Position numbers and translations under genes: made by a program. Of a stretch of DNA of 64,000 bases, positions 1 to 9,114 are shown piece by piece. The stretch lies in contig PXQU01000001.1 in the NCBI GenBank assembly GCA_003021785.1, positions 162,925 through 226,924 of the forward strand. Reading direction: 5' to 3'. The DNA is from Halobacteriales archaeon QH_7_65_31. GTDB lineage: Archaea; Halobacteriota; Halobacteria; Halobacteriales; Haloarculaceae. The notes under the pieces are model-generated. The model had not been told where the DNA came from. It ran no database searches and worked only from the letters and a program-made list of their open reading frames with translations. The stretch's first letter is position 1; each line of letters starts with the position of its first letter.

Positions 1-330
1 CAGACCTATCTGGCGAATCTGGACGCGTCCCCGTTGACCGTCCCGTACCCGCCGCCGGAGGCCGGCGAGCTGGAGTACGAGTGCAAGGAACGGATCGCCG
101 TCTGCAACCGATTCGCCGACGAGACGACGCTGGCCGCGCTCCGCGAGGTGCGGTCGCTCCCGAACGAGACCGACTACGAACGGCTCCGCGAGAGCGCGCT
201 CGCGCTCACAGAGCTGGAGGAGCGGGAGCGCGAGCGACTTCAGGCCGGCGAGGTCGAACCACGGCGGAGACAGCATCGGGCCGAACGGGACGCGCTCGCC
301 GAGGCGCTCGACGCGACGCCAGAGTCGTGA
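1..330 (+). CDS. Partial conserved hypothetical protein (5' end outside window)
   Basis: The reading frame is open from the first base of the window to a stop at 328-330, so the start lies upstream. The visible 109 residues are charged. The C-terminal half is very rich in Glu and Arg (for example ELEERERERLQAGE) and probably forms a helix or coiled coil. A TTG at 34 could be read as a start, but the frame continues through it, so truncation is more likely. It converges with glmM, leaving only 7 bp between the stops. I do not recognise the family and give no function. Confidence 0.55.
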   Translation, partial: QTYLANLDASPLTVPYPPPEAGELEYECKERIAVCNRFADETTLAALREVRSLPNETDYERLRESALALTELEERERERLQAGEVEPRRRQHRAERDALAEALDATPES

Positions 331-337
331 GTCTCGG

Positions 338-1696
338 CTACTCGCGTGCGGCGAGCAGTCGGTCGTGCACGTCCGCGACGAGCGACTCGGCGCGATCGCG
401 GTTGCGTCCCTCGGCGTAGAGCCGAACGACCGGCTCTGTCCCCGACGGTCGCGCGAGCAGCCACGCGTCGCCGTAGTCGAGCCGGTAGCCGTCGGTCGTG
501 GTCGGCTCGACCGTCGCCTGCTCGGCGTAGCGCTCAAGGGCGGCGAGCAGCGTCTCTCGCTCGGCGTCGGAGTCGTACTCGACGTTCCGCCTGACGTTGG
601 CGTAGCCGTCGTAGGCCGCGACCGCCTCGCTCGCAGACTGATCGGCGAGCAGTTCGAGGAAGCGAGCCGCAGTGTAGGCTCCGTCGCGTGCGAGCCGGTA
701 CTCCGGAAAGAGGACCCCCCCGTTCCCCTCGCCGGCGACCGGGACGCGTTCGCCCTCGGTGGTGAGCTCGCGGATGCGCGTGATGATGTACGTCGAGCCG
801 ATGGGGGTGAGATCGAGCGTCGCGCCCACGCGGTCGATCACGTCGACGAGCCGCTGGGAGACGTTGACGGCCGAGACGACGGTCTCGCCGGCGTCGAGCG
901 TCGCCTCGGCGAGCGCGGCGAGAGTGGCGTCGCCTTCGATGTAGTCGCCGTGTTCGTCGTAGAAGATGGCACGGTCGGCGTCGCCGTCGTGGGCGATCCC
1001 GACGTCCGCGTCGGTCGCGCCGGTGAGCGCGCCCAGCTCGTCGAGGTTTCCGGCGACCGGCTCCGGGTCCCGACCGGGGAAGTGGCCGTCCGGCTGGGCG
1101 TTGACCGTGACGACCCGACAGCCGAGCTCGCGGAAAAACTCCGGCGAGGTGAGCGCGCCGGCCCCGTGTCCGGGATCGAGCGCGACCGTCAGATCGGCGT
1201 CGGCTATTCGCTCGCGGTCGACGGCGTCGAGCAGCTGCTCGACGTACGTGCGACGGACGCCGTCGACGCGTTCGCTCTCGCCGGTCTCGTCCCACGACTG
1301 CGGCTCGTAGCGGTCGGCGAGCAGGCGGTCCTCGATCCGTTCGAGCGCGTCCCGCGACAGTTCGACCCCGTCCCTGCCGACGAGCTTGACGCCGTTGTAC
1401 GCCGGCGGGTTGTGACTCGCCGTGATCACCACGACGGGGATCTCCGCCCGCTCGGCGTACGCCTGTGCGGCGGGCGTGGGAGCGACACCGAGCTGGTGGA
1501 CGTCGGTCCCGACGGCCGTCAGCCCGCCGGCGGCGGCGTCAGCGAGCATCCCCCCCGTGCGGCGGGTGTCACGCGCCACGGCGACGGTCTCGGAGCCGAG
1601 CGAGGAGCCGGCGGCCTTGGCGACCCGACCGACGAACGCCGGCGTGATGGTTTCCCCGACGACGCCGCGGACTCCGCTCGATCCGAAGATCTTCAT
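338..1696 (-). CDS. glmM: Phosphoglucosamine mutase / phosphohexomutase family
   Basis: A 452-residue alpha-D-phosphohexomutase, which moves phosphate between C6 and C1 of a hexose (glucosamine, or glucose/mannose in relatives) to feed nucleotide-sugar synthesis in the cytoplasm. The phosphoserine loop TASHNP lies at residues 92-97, the Mg-binding loop DGDADR at 237-242, and a sugar-recognition GEGNGG motif follows. The phosphate-binding RPSGTEP is near the C-terminus. The start MKIFGSSGVRG is the conserved family N-terminus; the frame stays open far upstream, but that extension is antisense to the next gene. Archaeal members differ in sugar preference, so the GlmM assignment over other phosphomutases is an inference. 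Confidence 0.88.
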   Translation of the reverse strand: MKIFGSSGVRGVVGETITPAFVGRVAKAAGSSLGSETVAVARDTRRTGGMLADAAAGGLTAVGTDVHQLGVAPTPAAQAYAERAEIPVVVITASHNPPAYNGVKLVGRDGVELSRDALERIEDRLLADRYEPQSWDETGESERVDGVRRTYVEQLLDAVDRERIADADLTVALDPGHGAGALTSPEFFRELGCRVVTVNAQPDGHFPGRDPEPVAGNLDELGALTGATDADVGIAHDGDADRAIFYDEHGDYIEGDATLAALAEATLDAGETVVSAVNVSQRLVDVIDRVGATLDLTPIGSTYIITRIRELTTEGERVPVAGEGNGGVLFPEYRLARDGAYTAARFLELLADQSASEAVAAYDGYANVRRNVEYDSDAERETLLAALERYAEQATVEPTTTDGYRLDYGDAWLLARPSGTEPVVRLYAEGRNRDRAESLVADVHDRLLAARE

Positions 1697-1777
1697 ACGG
1701 ACTGCTATCGCCGGCGAAGGCAAGTCGGTATCGGTCCGAAGAGATACGCCTTTGCCGACGCGAGAGTCAGTCCGGCC

Positions 1778-2554
1778 ATGAGCGCAGACGAGGACATCTC
1801 GCTGTCGGAGAAACGCGTCTACGCCGGCGGCGCTGCCCGTCCGGCCTTCGTCGCCGCCGACGCCGGACTCGCCCGTGTCTCCGTCTCGGGCGATCTCGTC
1901 GGTGAGTTCGGCCTGACCGTCCGCGAGCCAGCCAGCGACGTGGCGACCGACGACGGTCGAGTCGTCGCGGCGGGCGACGAGGTCCGACTGCTCACCGGTG
2001 ACGACAGCGAGCCGCTCGGCTTTGCGGGCGCGATCGCAGTCGGCGTCGCGAGCGGTATCGTCGCCGCCGGCGACGGTCGGCTCGCCCGGTACGACGGCGA
2101 CGAGTGGAGCACACTCGCCGGGATCGAGGGCGCGACCGCAGTCGGAGCCGGCGTCGTTGCCACCGACGACGGCGTCGTCGGCTTCGGCGGGACCCATCGA
2201 GGCCTCGACGCGGTACGCGACGTCGCCGGCGATTACGCCGCGACGGCCACGGGACTGTACCGTGGTCCCGACTGGGAGCCGATTCTGGACGGAGCCGTAC
2301 GTGCTGTCACCGCCCGCGCGGGACGACTCCTCGCCGTTACCGACGGCGGTGACCTGCTCGAACGCGACGGAGACGACTGGCGAGAGCTCGATCCGCCCGG
2401 CGACGTAGCCGACGCCGCAGCTACCACCGATGCTGTCTACGCCGTCGCGACGGACGGGACCTTCCTCGTCGACGCCGGCGACGGGTGGCGCTCGCGCGCG
2501 CTCGGACTGCCGGGCGCTCGTCGCCTCGCCGTGCCGAGCGGTCGGGGCAAATAA
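1778..2554 (+). CDS. Haloarchaeal beta-propeller-like protein
   Basis: A 258-residue acidic protein made of short repeated strands such as GDGRLARYDGDEW and TATGLYRGPDWEPI, typical of a WD/YVTN-like beta-propeller. There is no signal peptide or membrane segment, so it is probably cytoplasmic. I recall a haloarchaeal family with the same opening (xDEDISLSEKRVYA) annotated only as a beta-propeller protein next to the PRPP synthetase gene. The gene order here matches that memory, which I could not check. It diverges from glmM with 81 bp between the starts and lies upstream of prs. The molecular function is unknown. Confidence 0.75.
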   Translation: MSADEDISLSEKRVYAGGAARPAFVAADAGLARVSVSGDLVGEFGLTVREPASDVATDDGRVVAAGDEVRLLTGDDSEPLGFAGAIAVGVASGIVAAGDGRLARYDGDEWSTLAGIEGATAVGAGVVATDDGVVGFGGTHRGLDAVRDVAGDYAATATGLYRGPDWEPILDGAVRAVTARAGRLLAVTDGGDLLERDGDDWRELDPPGDVADAAATTDAVYAVATDGTFLVDAGDGWRSRALGLPGARRLAVPSGRGK

Positions 2555-2576
2555 AAGTGGGAGGGACTGGAAGGGG

Positions 2577-2668
2577 CTGAGCCGCGAGGGGACGGCGCGA
2601 ACGAGCAAGCACCGCAGCGAACGAAGTGAGCGAGGCGCGCAGCCGTCGCACCGACCGTCGCGGCTCAG
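2577..2668. repeat. Imperfect long hairpin between propeller gene and prs
   Basis: Outer arms CTGAGCCGCGA (2577-2587) and its perfect reverse complement (2658-2668) enclose a second pair, GACGGC (2591-2596) with GCCGTC (2642-2647). The loop holds an 18-base motif, 2619-2636, that recurs inverted at 37199-37216. This could be a terminator, a processed RNA hairpin or a dispersed intergenic repeat. Confidence 0.5.
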
Positions 2669-2779
2669 GGGCTTCCGAGCTGTTGTCACCTGATAGATCG
2701 ATCGCAGCAGATGAACGGCGAGAAGAAACGGAGACCGAGAAGAACAACACTTGTTAGCGAGCGGGCGGCAGGGTCGGAT

Positions 2780-3625
2780 ATGATACTGCCGGGGTCGGTC
2801 TCACAGTCGCTCGCCGCCGCGCTGGCCGATCAGCTGGACGAGCCGCTCGCGGTCGTCGAGACCGACCGATTCGCCGACGGGGAGTTCAAGCTCCGCGTCC
2901 CCGACGCCGGCGGCGACCGTGCCATCATCGTCGCCGCGACCACCTCCGCCGAGTCCCATCTGGAACTGCTCCAGCTACAGGACCTCGCACGGGCGAACTT
3001 CGACGAGGTGGTGACCGTCCTCCCGTACATGGGCTACGCGCGACAGGACGAGGCGTTTCGCGACGGCGAACCGGTGTCGGCTCGCGCGGTAGCGCGCGCG
3101 CTCTCGGCGAGCACCGACCGCGTCGTCAGCGTCAACCCCCACGAGCCGACGATCGGCGACTTCTTCGACGTGCCGTTCGACGTGATCGACGCCGCGCCCC
3201 GGCTCGCCGAACCGCTGCCCGATCTCGACGGGCCGCTGTTTCTCGCCCCGGACGAGGGAGCGGTCGGGTTAGCCGAGACCGTCCGTGACGCCTACGGCGC
3301 CGGCGAGACCGACTACTTCGAGAAGCACCGCTCGTACGACACCGGTGACGTCGCCGTCGAGCCGGCGGGCACGGAGCCAGCGGGCAGGTCGGTCGTGCTC
3401 GTTGACGATATCGTCGCGACCGGCTCGACCATGGCCGCGGCCATCGACCAGCTCCACGAGCAGCGGGTCGCTGGGGTGTACGTCACCTGTCTCCATCCGA
3501 TGTTCGCGGCGAACGCTCGCTCGAAGCTGGCCGCGGCGGGTGTCGACGGCGTCTGGGGGACCGACACCGTCGAACGACCGACGAGCGCCGTCTCCGTCGC
3601 GCCCGCGATAGCCGACTACTTCTGA
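2780..3625 (+). CDS. prs: Ribose-phosphate pyrophosphokinase (PRPP synthetase)
   Basis: This 281-residue enzyme makes 5-phosphoribosyl 1-pyrophosphate from ribose 5-phosphate and ATP, supplying nucleotide and histidine synthesis. The N-terminal MILPGS, the YMGYARQDEAF segment of the ATP-binding region and the C-terminal PRPP-binding loop VLVDDIVATGSTMA are all present. The length fits the shorter archaeal type rather than the roughly 315-residue bacterial form. I chose the ATG at 2780 because the upstream 23 in-frame residues are not family-like. Its last 10 bp overlap the convergent protease gene. Confidence 0.92.
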   Translation: MILPGSVSQSLAAALADQLDEPLAVVETDRFADGEFKLRVPDAGGDRAIIVAATTSAESHLELLQLQDLARANFDEVVTVLPYMGYARQDEAFRDGEPVSARAVARALSASTDRVVSVNPHEPTIGDFFDVPFDVIDAAPRLAEPLPDLDGPLFLAPDEGAVGLAETVRDAYGAGETDYFEKHRSYDTGDVAVEPAGTEPAGRSVVLVDDIVATGSTMAAAIDQLHEQRVAGVYVTCLHPMFAANARSKLAAAGVDGVWGTDTVERPTSAVSVAPAIADYF

Positions 3626-5097
3626 CGGTCTACGAGCACGACGCCGAGCGCGACACCGACCACCAGTGGCCCGAATCCGGGCTGGTCGGAGTGTGTCGTC
3701 TGTCCCGTTCTCGTGGCCGTTACCGTCGGTGTCTTGGCCGCCATCGTCCCCGTGGTCGTTGCCGTCGGCGTCCCGGCTACTGTCGTCTCCGTAGCCGGCG
3801 CTGTCATCGTCGGTGTGCTGGTTGGCGTCGGCGTCGCGGTCACGGCCGTCCCGTCGAACGCACGGCGGTGTCGCTCGCGTGACCACGGGCGCGGTGCGGA
3901 TTCCGTCTCGATGAGTCGCTCGGCGTTGGCGCGGACGGTCGCGTTCCCCGCCGTTTCGACCGCGTCGTAGAACGCTGAACGCGACAGCTCACCGTCGATT
4001 CCATCGAGTGCCGTGGCGAGCGTCGCCGTTCCGTCCGACGCGAGCCGGATCTGTCGGTCGATTTCTCCCGCGACGAGACTCCCCTTCGCGTACGGGACTG
4101 ACCGGCTCTCCCAGCGGTCCGGCGTGGCGAGCACGGCGTCGTCGTAGCGGGTCCCTCGGTCGAGCTGTCGGCGGAACGCCTCGAAGGTGATCCGCTCCTG
4201 TCGGAGGGTTTCGAGGGCAGCGTAGTAGTCGGCGCTCCCCTCGATTGACCACCGCATCCCCGATGTCGTCTCCGTCTGCTGGCGCGTGTGGACGTACTCG
4301 TGGATCCAGACGTTGCTGGCGGCGTCGACCGGCTGATTCGCACGCACCCAGAAATCGCGTTGTCCGCGGGTGGACCCCGCTACCCCCCACGTCACGTTCC
4401 CCGTCGGGGCGGCGATGACGACGTGACGCCCCTCGGCCGTTCCGATGTCGAGTCGGTCGGCGGCAGTCGCCAGCGTATCGAGGATACGGGCCGGCGGCGC
4501 TCGCGGCGCTGCCGCTGTGGGCACGACGAGTCGGAACTGGCTGTCACCTACCGTTCGCTCGCGAAGGGCGTAGTCACCGAGGAACAGCATCGACCGACCC
4601 GCGACGCCGGAGCCGGCGATCTCGTAGCTCGTCTCGACCGACGGCTCCGAGCCGCGGTACTGGTAGGAGAAGGCCGCCTGCGGCGTCGGCACGATTGCCC
4701 ACGAGCCTACATCGACGTATCTGTACCCCTGTCTCGTCGTCTCGTTCGCCGGGAGCGTGTACCGTATCGACGGCCTGTCCGTCGTCGACCGATAGCCGTC
4801 GTCGGTCGATTCGAAGCCGGTCGTCTCCCGCACCGTCGCTCGATTCGGGAGTCGCGTCGTCAGTTCGGACACGTCGCTCGGTAGCTCGAACGTCATGACG
4901 ACCTCGGTTTCGCCCGGGTGGTCGGGAGTAAGCGACACCGCGAACGTCTGCGTTATCGTTCCGGCCTGCACGGCCGGTTCGGACGCGCTGGTGTCACGAA
5001 CCGCGCTGTCGGAACCGACGGGGGCGGCAGCACTCGTCGATACGACGACCAGTAGACAGAGCACACAGGCGAGACCGGTCGCCGTTCGTCGCGACAT
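3616..5097 (-). CDS. Secreted gluzincin-like metalloprotease with PGF-CTERM-like tail
   Basis: A 493-residue exported protein. Residues 1-25 form a signal peptide with a twin arginine near the start (MSRR) followed by a Leu/Val-rich core ending in SAAA. HEYVH at 266-270 and a downstream Glu (EGSADYY, about residue 286) match the HExxH...E zinc site of M1/M61-type gluzincins. A Thr/Pro-rich linker (about 428-470) leads to PGF at 473-475, a hydrophobic stretch and a short charged tail. That arrangement resembles the PGF-CTERM sorting signal that archaeosortase A replaces with a lipid anchor. The basic tail is short (DRQK), so the sorting call is less certain than the protease fold. Confidence 0.75.
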   Translation of the reverse strand: MSRRTATGLACVLCLLVVVSTSAAAPVGSDSAVRDTSASEPAVQAGTITQTFAVSLTPDHPGETEVVMTFELPSDVSELTTRLPNRATVRETTGFESTDDGYRSTTDRPSIRYTLPANETTRQGYRYVDVGSWAIVPTPQAAFSYQYRGSEPSVETSYEIAGSGVAGRSMLFLGDYALRERTVGDSQFRLVVPTAAAPRAPPARILDTLATAADRLDIGTAEGRHVVIAAPTGNVTWGVAGSTRGQRDFWVRANQPVDAASNVWIHEYVHTRQQTETTSGMRWSIEGSADYYAALETLRQERITFEAFRRQLDRGTRYDDAVLATPDRWESRSVPYAKGSLVAGEIDRQIRLASDGTATLATALDGIDGELSRSAFYDAVETAGNATVRANAERLIETESAPRPWSRERHRRAFDGTAVTATPTPTSTPTMTAPATETTVAGTPTATTTGTMAAKTPTVTATRTGQTTHSDQPGFGPLVVGVALGVVLVDRQK

Positions 5098-5134
5098 ACC
5101 GGATATACGCCGGCGAGCCGCTTGGGCGTGTGGG

Positions 5135-8100
5135 TCAGCTCGCCGGCTCGACGCCGAGGGTCACCTCGACGCCCTCGATGTCGTACGTCTCGCGGAAGCC
5201 GTCGGTCGCGTCTGCGAGCGTCGCGCGCGTCTCCTCGGTGATGAGCGTCTCGTACTCCATCGCGAGGTCGGCGATTCGCCCGTTCGCGATCTCGACGCCG
5301 AGCCGGATCTCGGCGTCGAGATCGAGATCGAGGTCCTTTCGCGCCTCCTGCACCCGACGGATGACCTCGCGGGCGTACCCCTCGGCCTCGATGTCGTCGG
5401 TAAGCTCGGTATCGACGTAGACGACGCCACCCGACTCACCGGCGACGCGGAACTCGGTTCCCTCGATGCCCGCCGGCGTCTCGGTGACGAACTCCACCAT
5501 CTCCGGCGTCAGCTCGACCGCGCGACCCAGCTCCTCGGCGACGGCGGCTTCGAGCGCGTCGAGGTCCTTCCGATTGACCGTGACGCTGTTGAGCGCGTCC
5601 ATCACCGCACCGGCGTCACCGCCGAACGCCGGCCCGAGTACGGACATATCCGCGCGAGCACCGTAGGCGAGTTCGGCCCAGTCGTCGGTCGCCTCGATGA
5701 GCTCGATCTCGCGGGCGTTGAGCCGCTCGCGCAGGAGGCTCCGCCGGCGATCGACGCTGTTCGCGACTCCGTCGGCGTCGGCGGCGACGACGACCCGAGT
5801 GACGGGCCACCGGAGCTTGCGTCCCGCCTGCTGGCGGGCGTTCGCGCCCGCCTCCTCCACGGCGCGGACGGTCTCGATGTCCGCTTCGAGCTGTGGCTCG
5901 TACCACTGTTCCTCGAACGTCGGCCAGTCTTCCATGTGGACGGTCGGATGGGCCGACTCGCCGGTGAGCGTGCCGTACACTCGCTCGGCGACGAGCGGGG
6001 CGAACGGGGCGAACAGCGCCACCGTCTTCGTGAGGACGTGATGGAAGGTGGCGTACGCCGCCGTCTTCGACGCCGAGTCGGCCTCCGCCCACATCCGCTC
6101 GCGGACGACCTGGATGTAGAAGCGCGACAGGTCCTCGACGAGGAACTCCAAGAGCACGTCGAGCGCCTCGTCCTGTCGGTACGACTCCCATGCGGCGGTC
6201 ATCTCCTCGGTCGTCGTCTGGAGCCGCGAGAGCAGCCACTCGTCGACGGTTTCGAGCTCGCAGTCGGCGAGCGCGGTCACGTCGGGATCGAACCCGTCCA
6301 TCCGCATATACGGCAGCGGGAACCGGAACACGTTCCAGAGGATGTTCAGGTCCCGCTGCATGTTCTCGGTCTCCTCCCACGAGAAGCGCATGTCCTCGCC
6401 CTGCGGGGTCCGCGAGAGCAGGAACAGACGCATCGGATCCGCGCCGTACTCGTCGATGACCTCGCCCGGCTCGACGGTGATGTTCTTCGATTTCGACATC
6501 CCGCGGCCGTCGGGCATATTCGCGTAGCCGTGCATCAACACGTCCGAATACGGAACCTCACCGAGCGCAGCCGTACCCATGCCGAGCTGTGACCAGAACC
6601 AGCCGCGCGTCTGGTCGTGCGCCTCCATGATGAGATCGGCCGGCCACAGCCGGTCGAACGCCTCCTCGTTCCCCGGATAGTCGAGCGTTCCCCACGAGGC
6701 GACCGAGGAGTCGATCCACACGTCGAACACGTCGGGCACGCGCTCGTAGGTCGTCCCGTCTTCGGTGATGGTGATATCGTCGACGGTCGGTCGGTGGAGA
6801 TCGATATCGGCGGTGTCGATCTCCTGATCCGCCCGGCTCGCGAGCTCCTCGCGCGAGCCGATGACGATCGCCTCGTCCATGTCGCCGCTCCACGACTCCG
6901 GCAGCCAGATCGGGATCGGCGTCCCCCAGTAGCGCTGTCGGGAGACGTTCCAGTCGGGCGAGTCCTCGACGAAGTTCTTGAACCGGTCTTCTCGCGCCTC
7001 GTGCGGATACCAGTCGCTGTCGTCGATGTTGGCGAGCAGTTCGTCCTTCACGTCGGTGACGGTGATGAACCACTGGTCGGTCGCGAGGAAGATGATGTCC
7101 GTGTCACACCGCCAGCACTGCCCGTAGTCGTGGGTGTACGACTCGTGTGCGAGCAGCTGACCGTTCGCATCGAGATCAGCGATGATGTCGTCGTTGGCAT
7201 CGCGGACGAACTGGCCGGCGTAGCTGCCGGCGCGCTCGTCGTAGACGCCGTCGGAGCCGACCGGACAGTAGATATCGAGTCCGAGCTCGTCGCCCCGCTC
7301 GAAGTCCTCCTGTCCGTGGCCCGGGGCGGAGTGGACCAGTCCCGTCCGATCGACCTCGACGTAGTCGGCGTGATACACCTCGCCGCTCCCCTCGAAGTCG
7401 GGGTACTCGGCCACCTCGTCGGCGAGCGGGTGGTCGTACGTCCAGCCGAGCAGCTCCGCGCCCGCCAGCGTTTCGAGCACGTCGTACGACTCGTAGCGAC
7501 CCGCCTTGAGCACGTCCTCGACGACGGCCTCGGCGACGTACAGCACCTCGGTCTCGCCGTCTTTCTCGGCTTCGACGGCGGCGTAGGTCACGTCTTCATC
7601 GACAGCGATGAAGGTGTTCGCCGGCACGGTCCACGGGGTAGTGGTCCACGCGACGAGGGAGCCTTCGCGCTCGGTCAACGAGAACTTCACGTAGATGGAG
7701 GGGTCATCGACCTGATGGTACTCGACCTCGTTCTTCGCGATGGCCGTCTCACACCGCGGACACTGCGTGATAGAGCGTTTCCCCCGCTCGACGAGCCCGC
7801 GCTCGTGCGCCTGCTGGAATCCCCACCAGACCGCCTCCATGTACTCCGTCGAGGCCGTCTCGTACGGGGCGTCCCAGTCCATCCAGACGCCGAAGGATTT
7901 GAAATCCTCCTGTAGCCCGTCGAGCTGTTCGTCGGCGTACTCCTGACAGGCGTCGATGAACGCCTCCATCCCGTACGCCTCGATATCCTTCTTGTTCTCG
8001 AAGCCGAGCTTCGACTCCACCTTCGTCTCGATAGGGAGTCCGTGCATATCGTAGCCGGGGCGGTCGGTGACGTCGTACCCCTGCATACGCTTGTAGCGGA

Positions 8101-8311
8101 TGTAGGCGTCTTTGAGCGTCTTGTTCCACGTCGTCCCCATGTGGGCGGCTCCGGAGGTGTACGGCGGCCCGTCCACGAAGAAGAACTCCTCGCCGTCACG
8201 GCGATGTTCCCGGGTGCGCTCGTAGGCGTCCGTCTCCGCCCAGTAGTCGAAGATCTCGGCTTCGACCTCGTCCGGGTCGTACTGCTCGGAGACCGGTGTG
8301 AAGCGTTCCAT
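5135..8311 (-). CDS. ileS: Isoleucyl-tRNA synthetase
   Basis: A 1058-residue class I aminoacyl-tRNA synthetase that charges tRNA-Ile. The HIGH-type motif is HMGT at 57-60 and the KMSKS-type motif is GMSKSK (MSKSK at 605-609). The CP1 editing domain, with the WTTTPWTVPAN threonine-rich segment, lies between them, and an anticodon-binding domain follows. The length is normal for the family. The start MERFTPVSEQYDPD was chosen because the eight residues before it are not conserved-looking. A 565-residue open frame on the opposite strand (4895-6592) is a composition shadow. It sits between the protease gene (37 bp downstream) and a small membrane protein gene. Confidence 0.96.
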   Translation of the reverse strand: MERFTPVSEQYDPDEVEAEIFDYWAETDAYERTREHRRDGEEFFFVDGPPYTSGAAHMGTTWNKTLKDAYIRYKRMQGYDVTDRPGYDMHGLPIETKVESKLGFENKKDIEAYGMEAFIDACQEYADEQLDGLQEDFKSFGVWMDWDAPYETASTEYMEAVWWGFQQAHERGLVERGKRSITQCPRCETAIAKNEVEYHQVDDPSIYVKFSLTEREGSLVAWTTTPWTVPANTFIAVDEDVTYAAVEAEKDGETEVLYVAEAVVEDVLKAGRYESYDVLETLAGAELLGWTYDHPLADEVAEYPDFEGSGEVYHADYVEVDRTGLVHSAPGHGQEDFERGDELGLDIYCPVGSDGVYDERAGSYAGQFVRDANDDIIADLDANGQLLAHESYTHDYGQCWRCDTDIIFLATDQWFITVTDVKDELLANIDDSDWYPHEAREDRFKNFVEDSPDWNVSRQRYWGTPIPIWLPESWSGDMDEAIVIGSREELASRADQEIDTADIDLHRPTVDDITITEDGTTYERVPDVFDVWIDSSVASWGTLDYPGNEEAFDRLWPADLIMEAHDQTRGWFWSQLGMGTAALGEVPYSDVLMHGYANMPDGRGMSKSKNITVEPGEVIDEYGADPMRLFLLSRTPQGEDMRFSWEETENMQRDLNILWNVFRFPLPYMRMDGFDPDVTALADCELETVDEWLLSRLQTTTEEMTAAWESYRQDEALDVLLEFLVEDLSRFYIQVVRERMWAEADSASKTAAYATFHHVLTKTVALFAPFAPLVAERVYGTLTGESAHPTVHMEDWPTFEEQWYEPQLEADIETVRAVEEAGANARQQAGRKLRWPVTRVVVAADADGVANSVDRRRSLLRERLNAREIELIEATDDWAELAYGARADMSVLGPAFGGDAGAVMDALNSVTVNRKDLDALEAAVAEELGRAVELTPEMVEFVTETPAGIEGTEFRVAGESGGVVYVDTELTDDIEAEGYAREVIRRVQEARKDLDLDLDAEIRLGVEIANGRIADLAMEYETLITEETRATLADATDGFRETYDIEGVEVTLGVEPAS

Positions 8312-8370
8312 ACCGTCTCTGGCGGGTGCGACCACAAAGACGAATCGGTCTCGCAGGTGTGGCTGTCAGG

Positions 8371-8601
8371 TCACGCGTTCGCGCGCAGTCGCGGGAGCAG
8401 ACGCTCGCGTCCGACCAGAGCCAGCCCGGCGTACAGCGCGAGCACGCCCATGAACCCGAACCAGAGCGCGAGCGTCGTGTTGCTCCCGTAGCTGTGGAGA
8501 CTCGACAGTTCGGCCTCCAGTCCGATAGTCGTGAGCGCGATCGTGAGCACGGCATCGAGCGCGAGCGGCAGCGTCTCGACGAGCGTCTCCTGTAGCGTCA
8601 T
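8371..8601 (-). CDS. Small membrane protein, function unknown
   Basis: A 76-residue protein with two predicted membrane helices, one in the N-terminal third (LALDAVLTIALTTIG) and one in the C-terminal half (LALWFGFMGVLALYAGLAL), ending in a basic tail (RERLLPRLRANA). The start ATG at 8601 gives a compact, haloarchaeal-looking gene. It lies 59 bp upstream of ileS on the same strand and is divergent from another small membrane protein. I do not recognise the family. Confidence 0.6.
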   Translation of the reverse strand: MTLQETLVETLPLALDAVLTIALTTIGLEAELSSLHSYGSNTTLALWFGFMGVLALYAGLALVGRERLLPRLRANA

Positions 8602-8681
8602 ATCCCTGCTGGTCGGTGTACGAGTAAAGTCGTTTCGTGCTGGAGGGAAAGAGCTACACTCGTGGGTCGGTCAGCGGTCGT

Positions 8682-8909
8682 ATGAGCCACACCGGAACGA
8701 CCGACTACGCGGTGGTGACGAAGCGCGCAACGGCACTCGGCTTCGGGCTGTTCGCGCTCGGTGCAGGGATCGAACTACTCACGCACGCCGTCGGCGTCCC
8801 GCTCCCGGCGTGGGAGCACACCCTCCTCGCGGATATGGAGATCCTCGGGATCCTCGTCTTCGCCGTCTCGCCGTTCCTGTTCGGCATCGTGCTCCCGCTG
8901 ATCGAGTAA
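8682..8909 (+). CDS. Small two-helix membrane protein, function unknown
   Basis: A 75-residue protein with two hydrophobic segments (about residues 17-38 and 53-73), joined by a short loop containing PLPAWEHTLLAD. I chose the ATG at 8682 (MSHTGTTDYAVVTKRATALG) over an in-frame ATG 45 bp upstream because the extra residues look non-coding. It is divergent from the neighbouring small membrane protein gene. The family is not recognised. Confidence 0.6.
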   Translation: MSHTGTTDYAVVTKRATALGFGLFALGAGIELLTHAVGVPLPAWEHTLLADMEILGILVFAVSPFLFGIVLPLIE

Positions 8910-8958
8910 ATCGGGAGACAGCGGAATGATTTTCCGCGGACGCATTCCAGTCACCCGT

Positions 8959-9114
8959 ATGCCGTCCCAGACTGCACTCCTCGCATCGATTCGCCGCTGG
9001 CTCGTCGGCGGCGTGCTCGCGCTCGGTGTCATCATCTTCCAGCTGTCGTCGATTCAGAGCGGCGTCGCTGTCGGTCAGGGCGGTCTTCCCGATTTGACAT
9101 CCTCCCTGCCCTGA
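8959..9114 (+). CDS. Small membrane protein, 3' end probably replaced by IS relic
   Basis: The frame encodes MPSQTALLASIRRWLVGG followed by one hydrophobic helix and GVAVGQGGLP. The last residues (DLTSSLP and stop) are encoded by the left-end hairpin of the IS200/IS605-type relic starting near 9094. The native C-terminus may therefore have been lost, or the element may have inserted just inside the end of the gene. A 26-codon frame immediately after the element (9637-9717) may be the start of a separate small protein. Function unknown. Confidence 0.35.
   Translation: MPSQTALLASIRRWLVGGVLALGVIIFQLSSIQSGVAVGQGGLPDLTSSLP

Noticed and set aside
338..2689. A 783-residue minus-strand frame covering glmM and the beta-propeller gene
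   Set aside because: Only the part from 1696 down matches the phosphohexomutase family; the upstream half is antisense to the propeller gene and low in complexity.
4895..6592. A 565-residue plus-strand frame opposite ileS
   Set aside because: It is a G+C-driven shadow; ileS motifs on the minus strand are complete.
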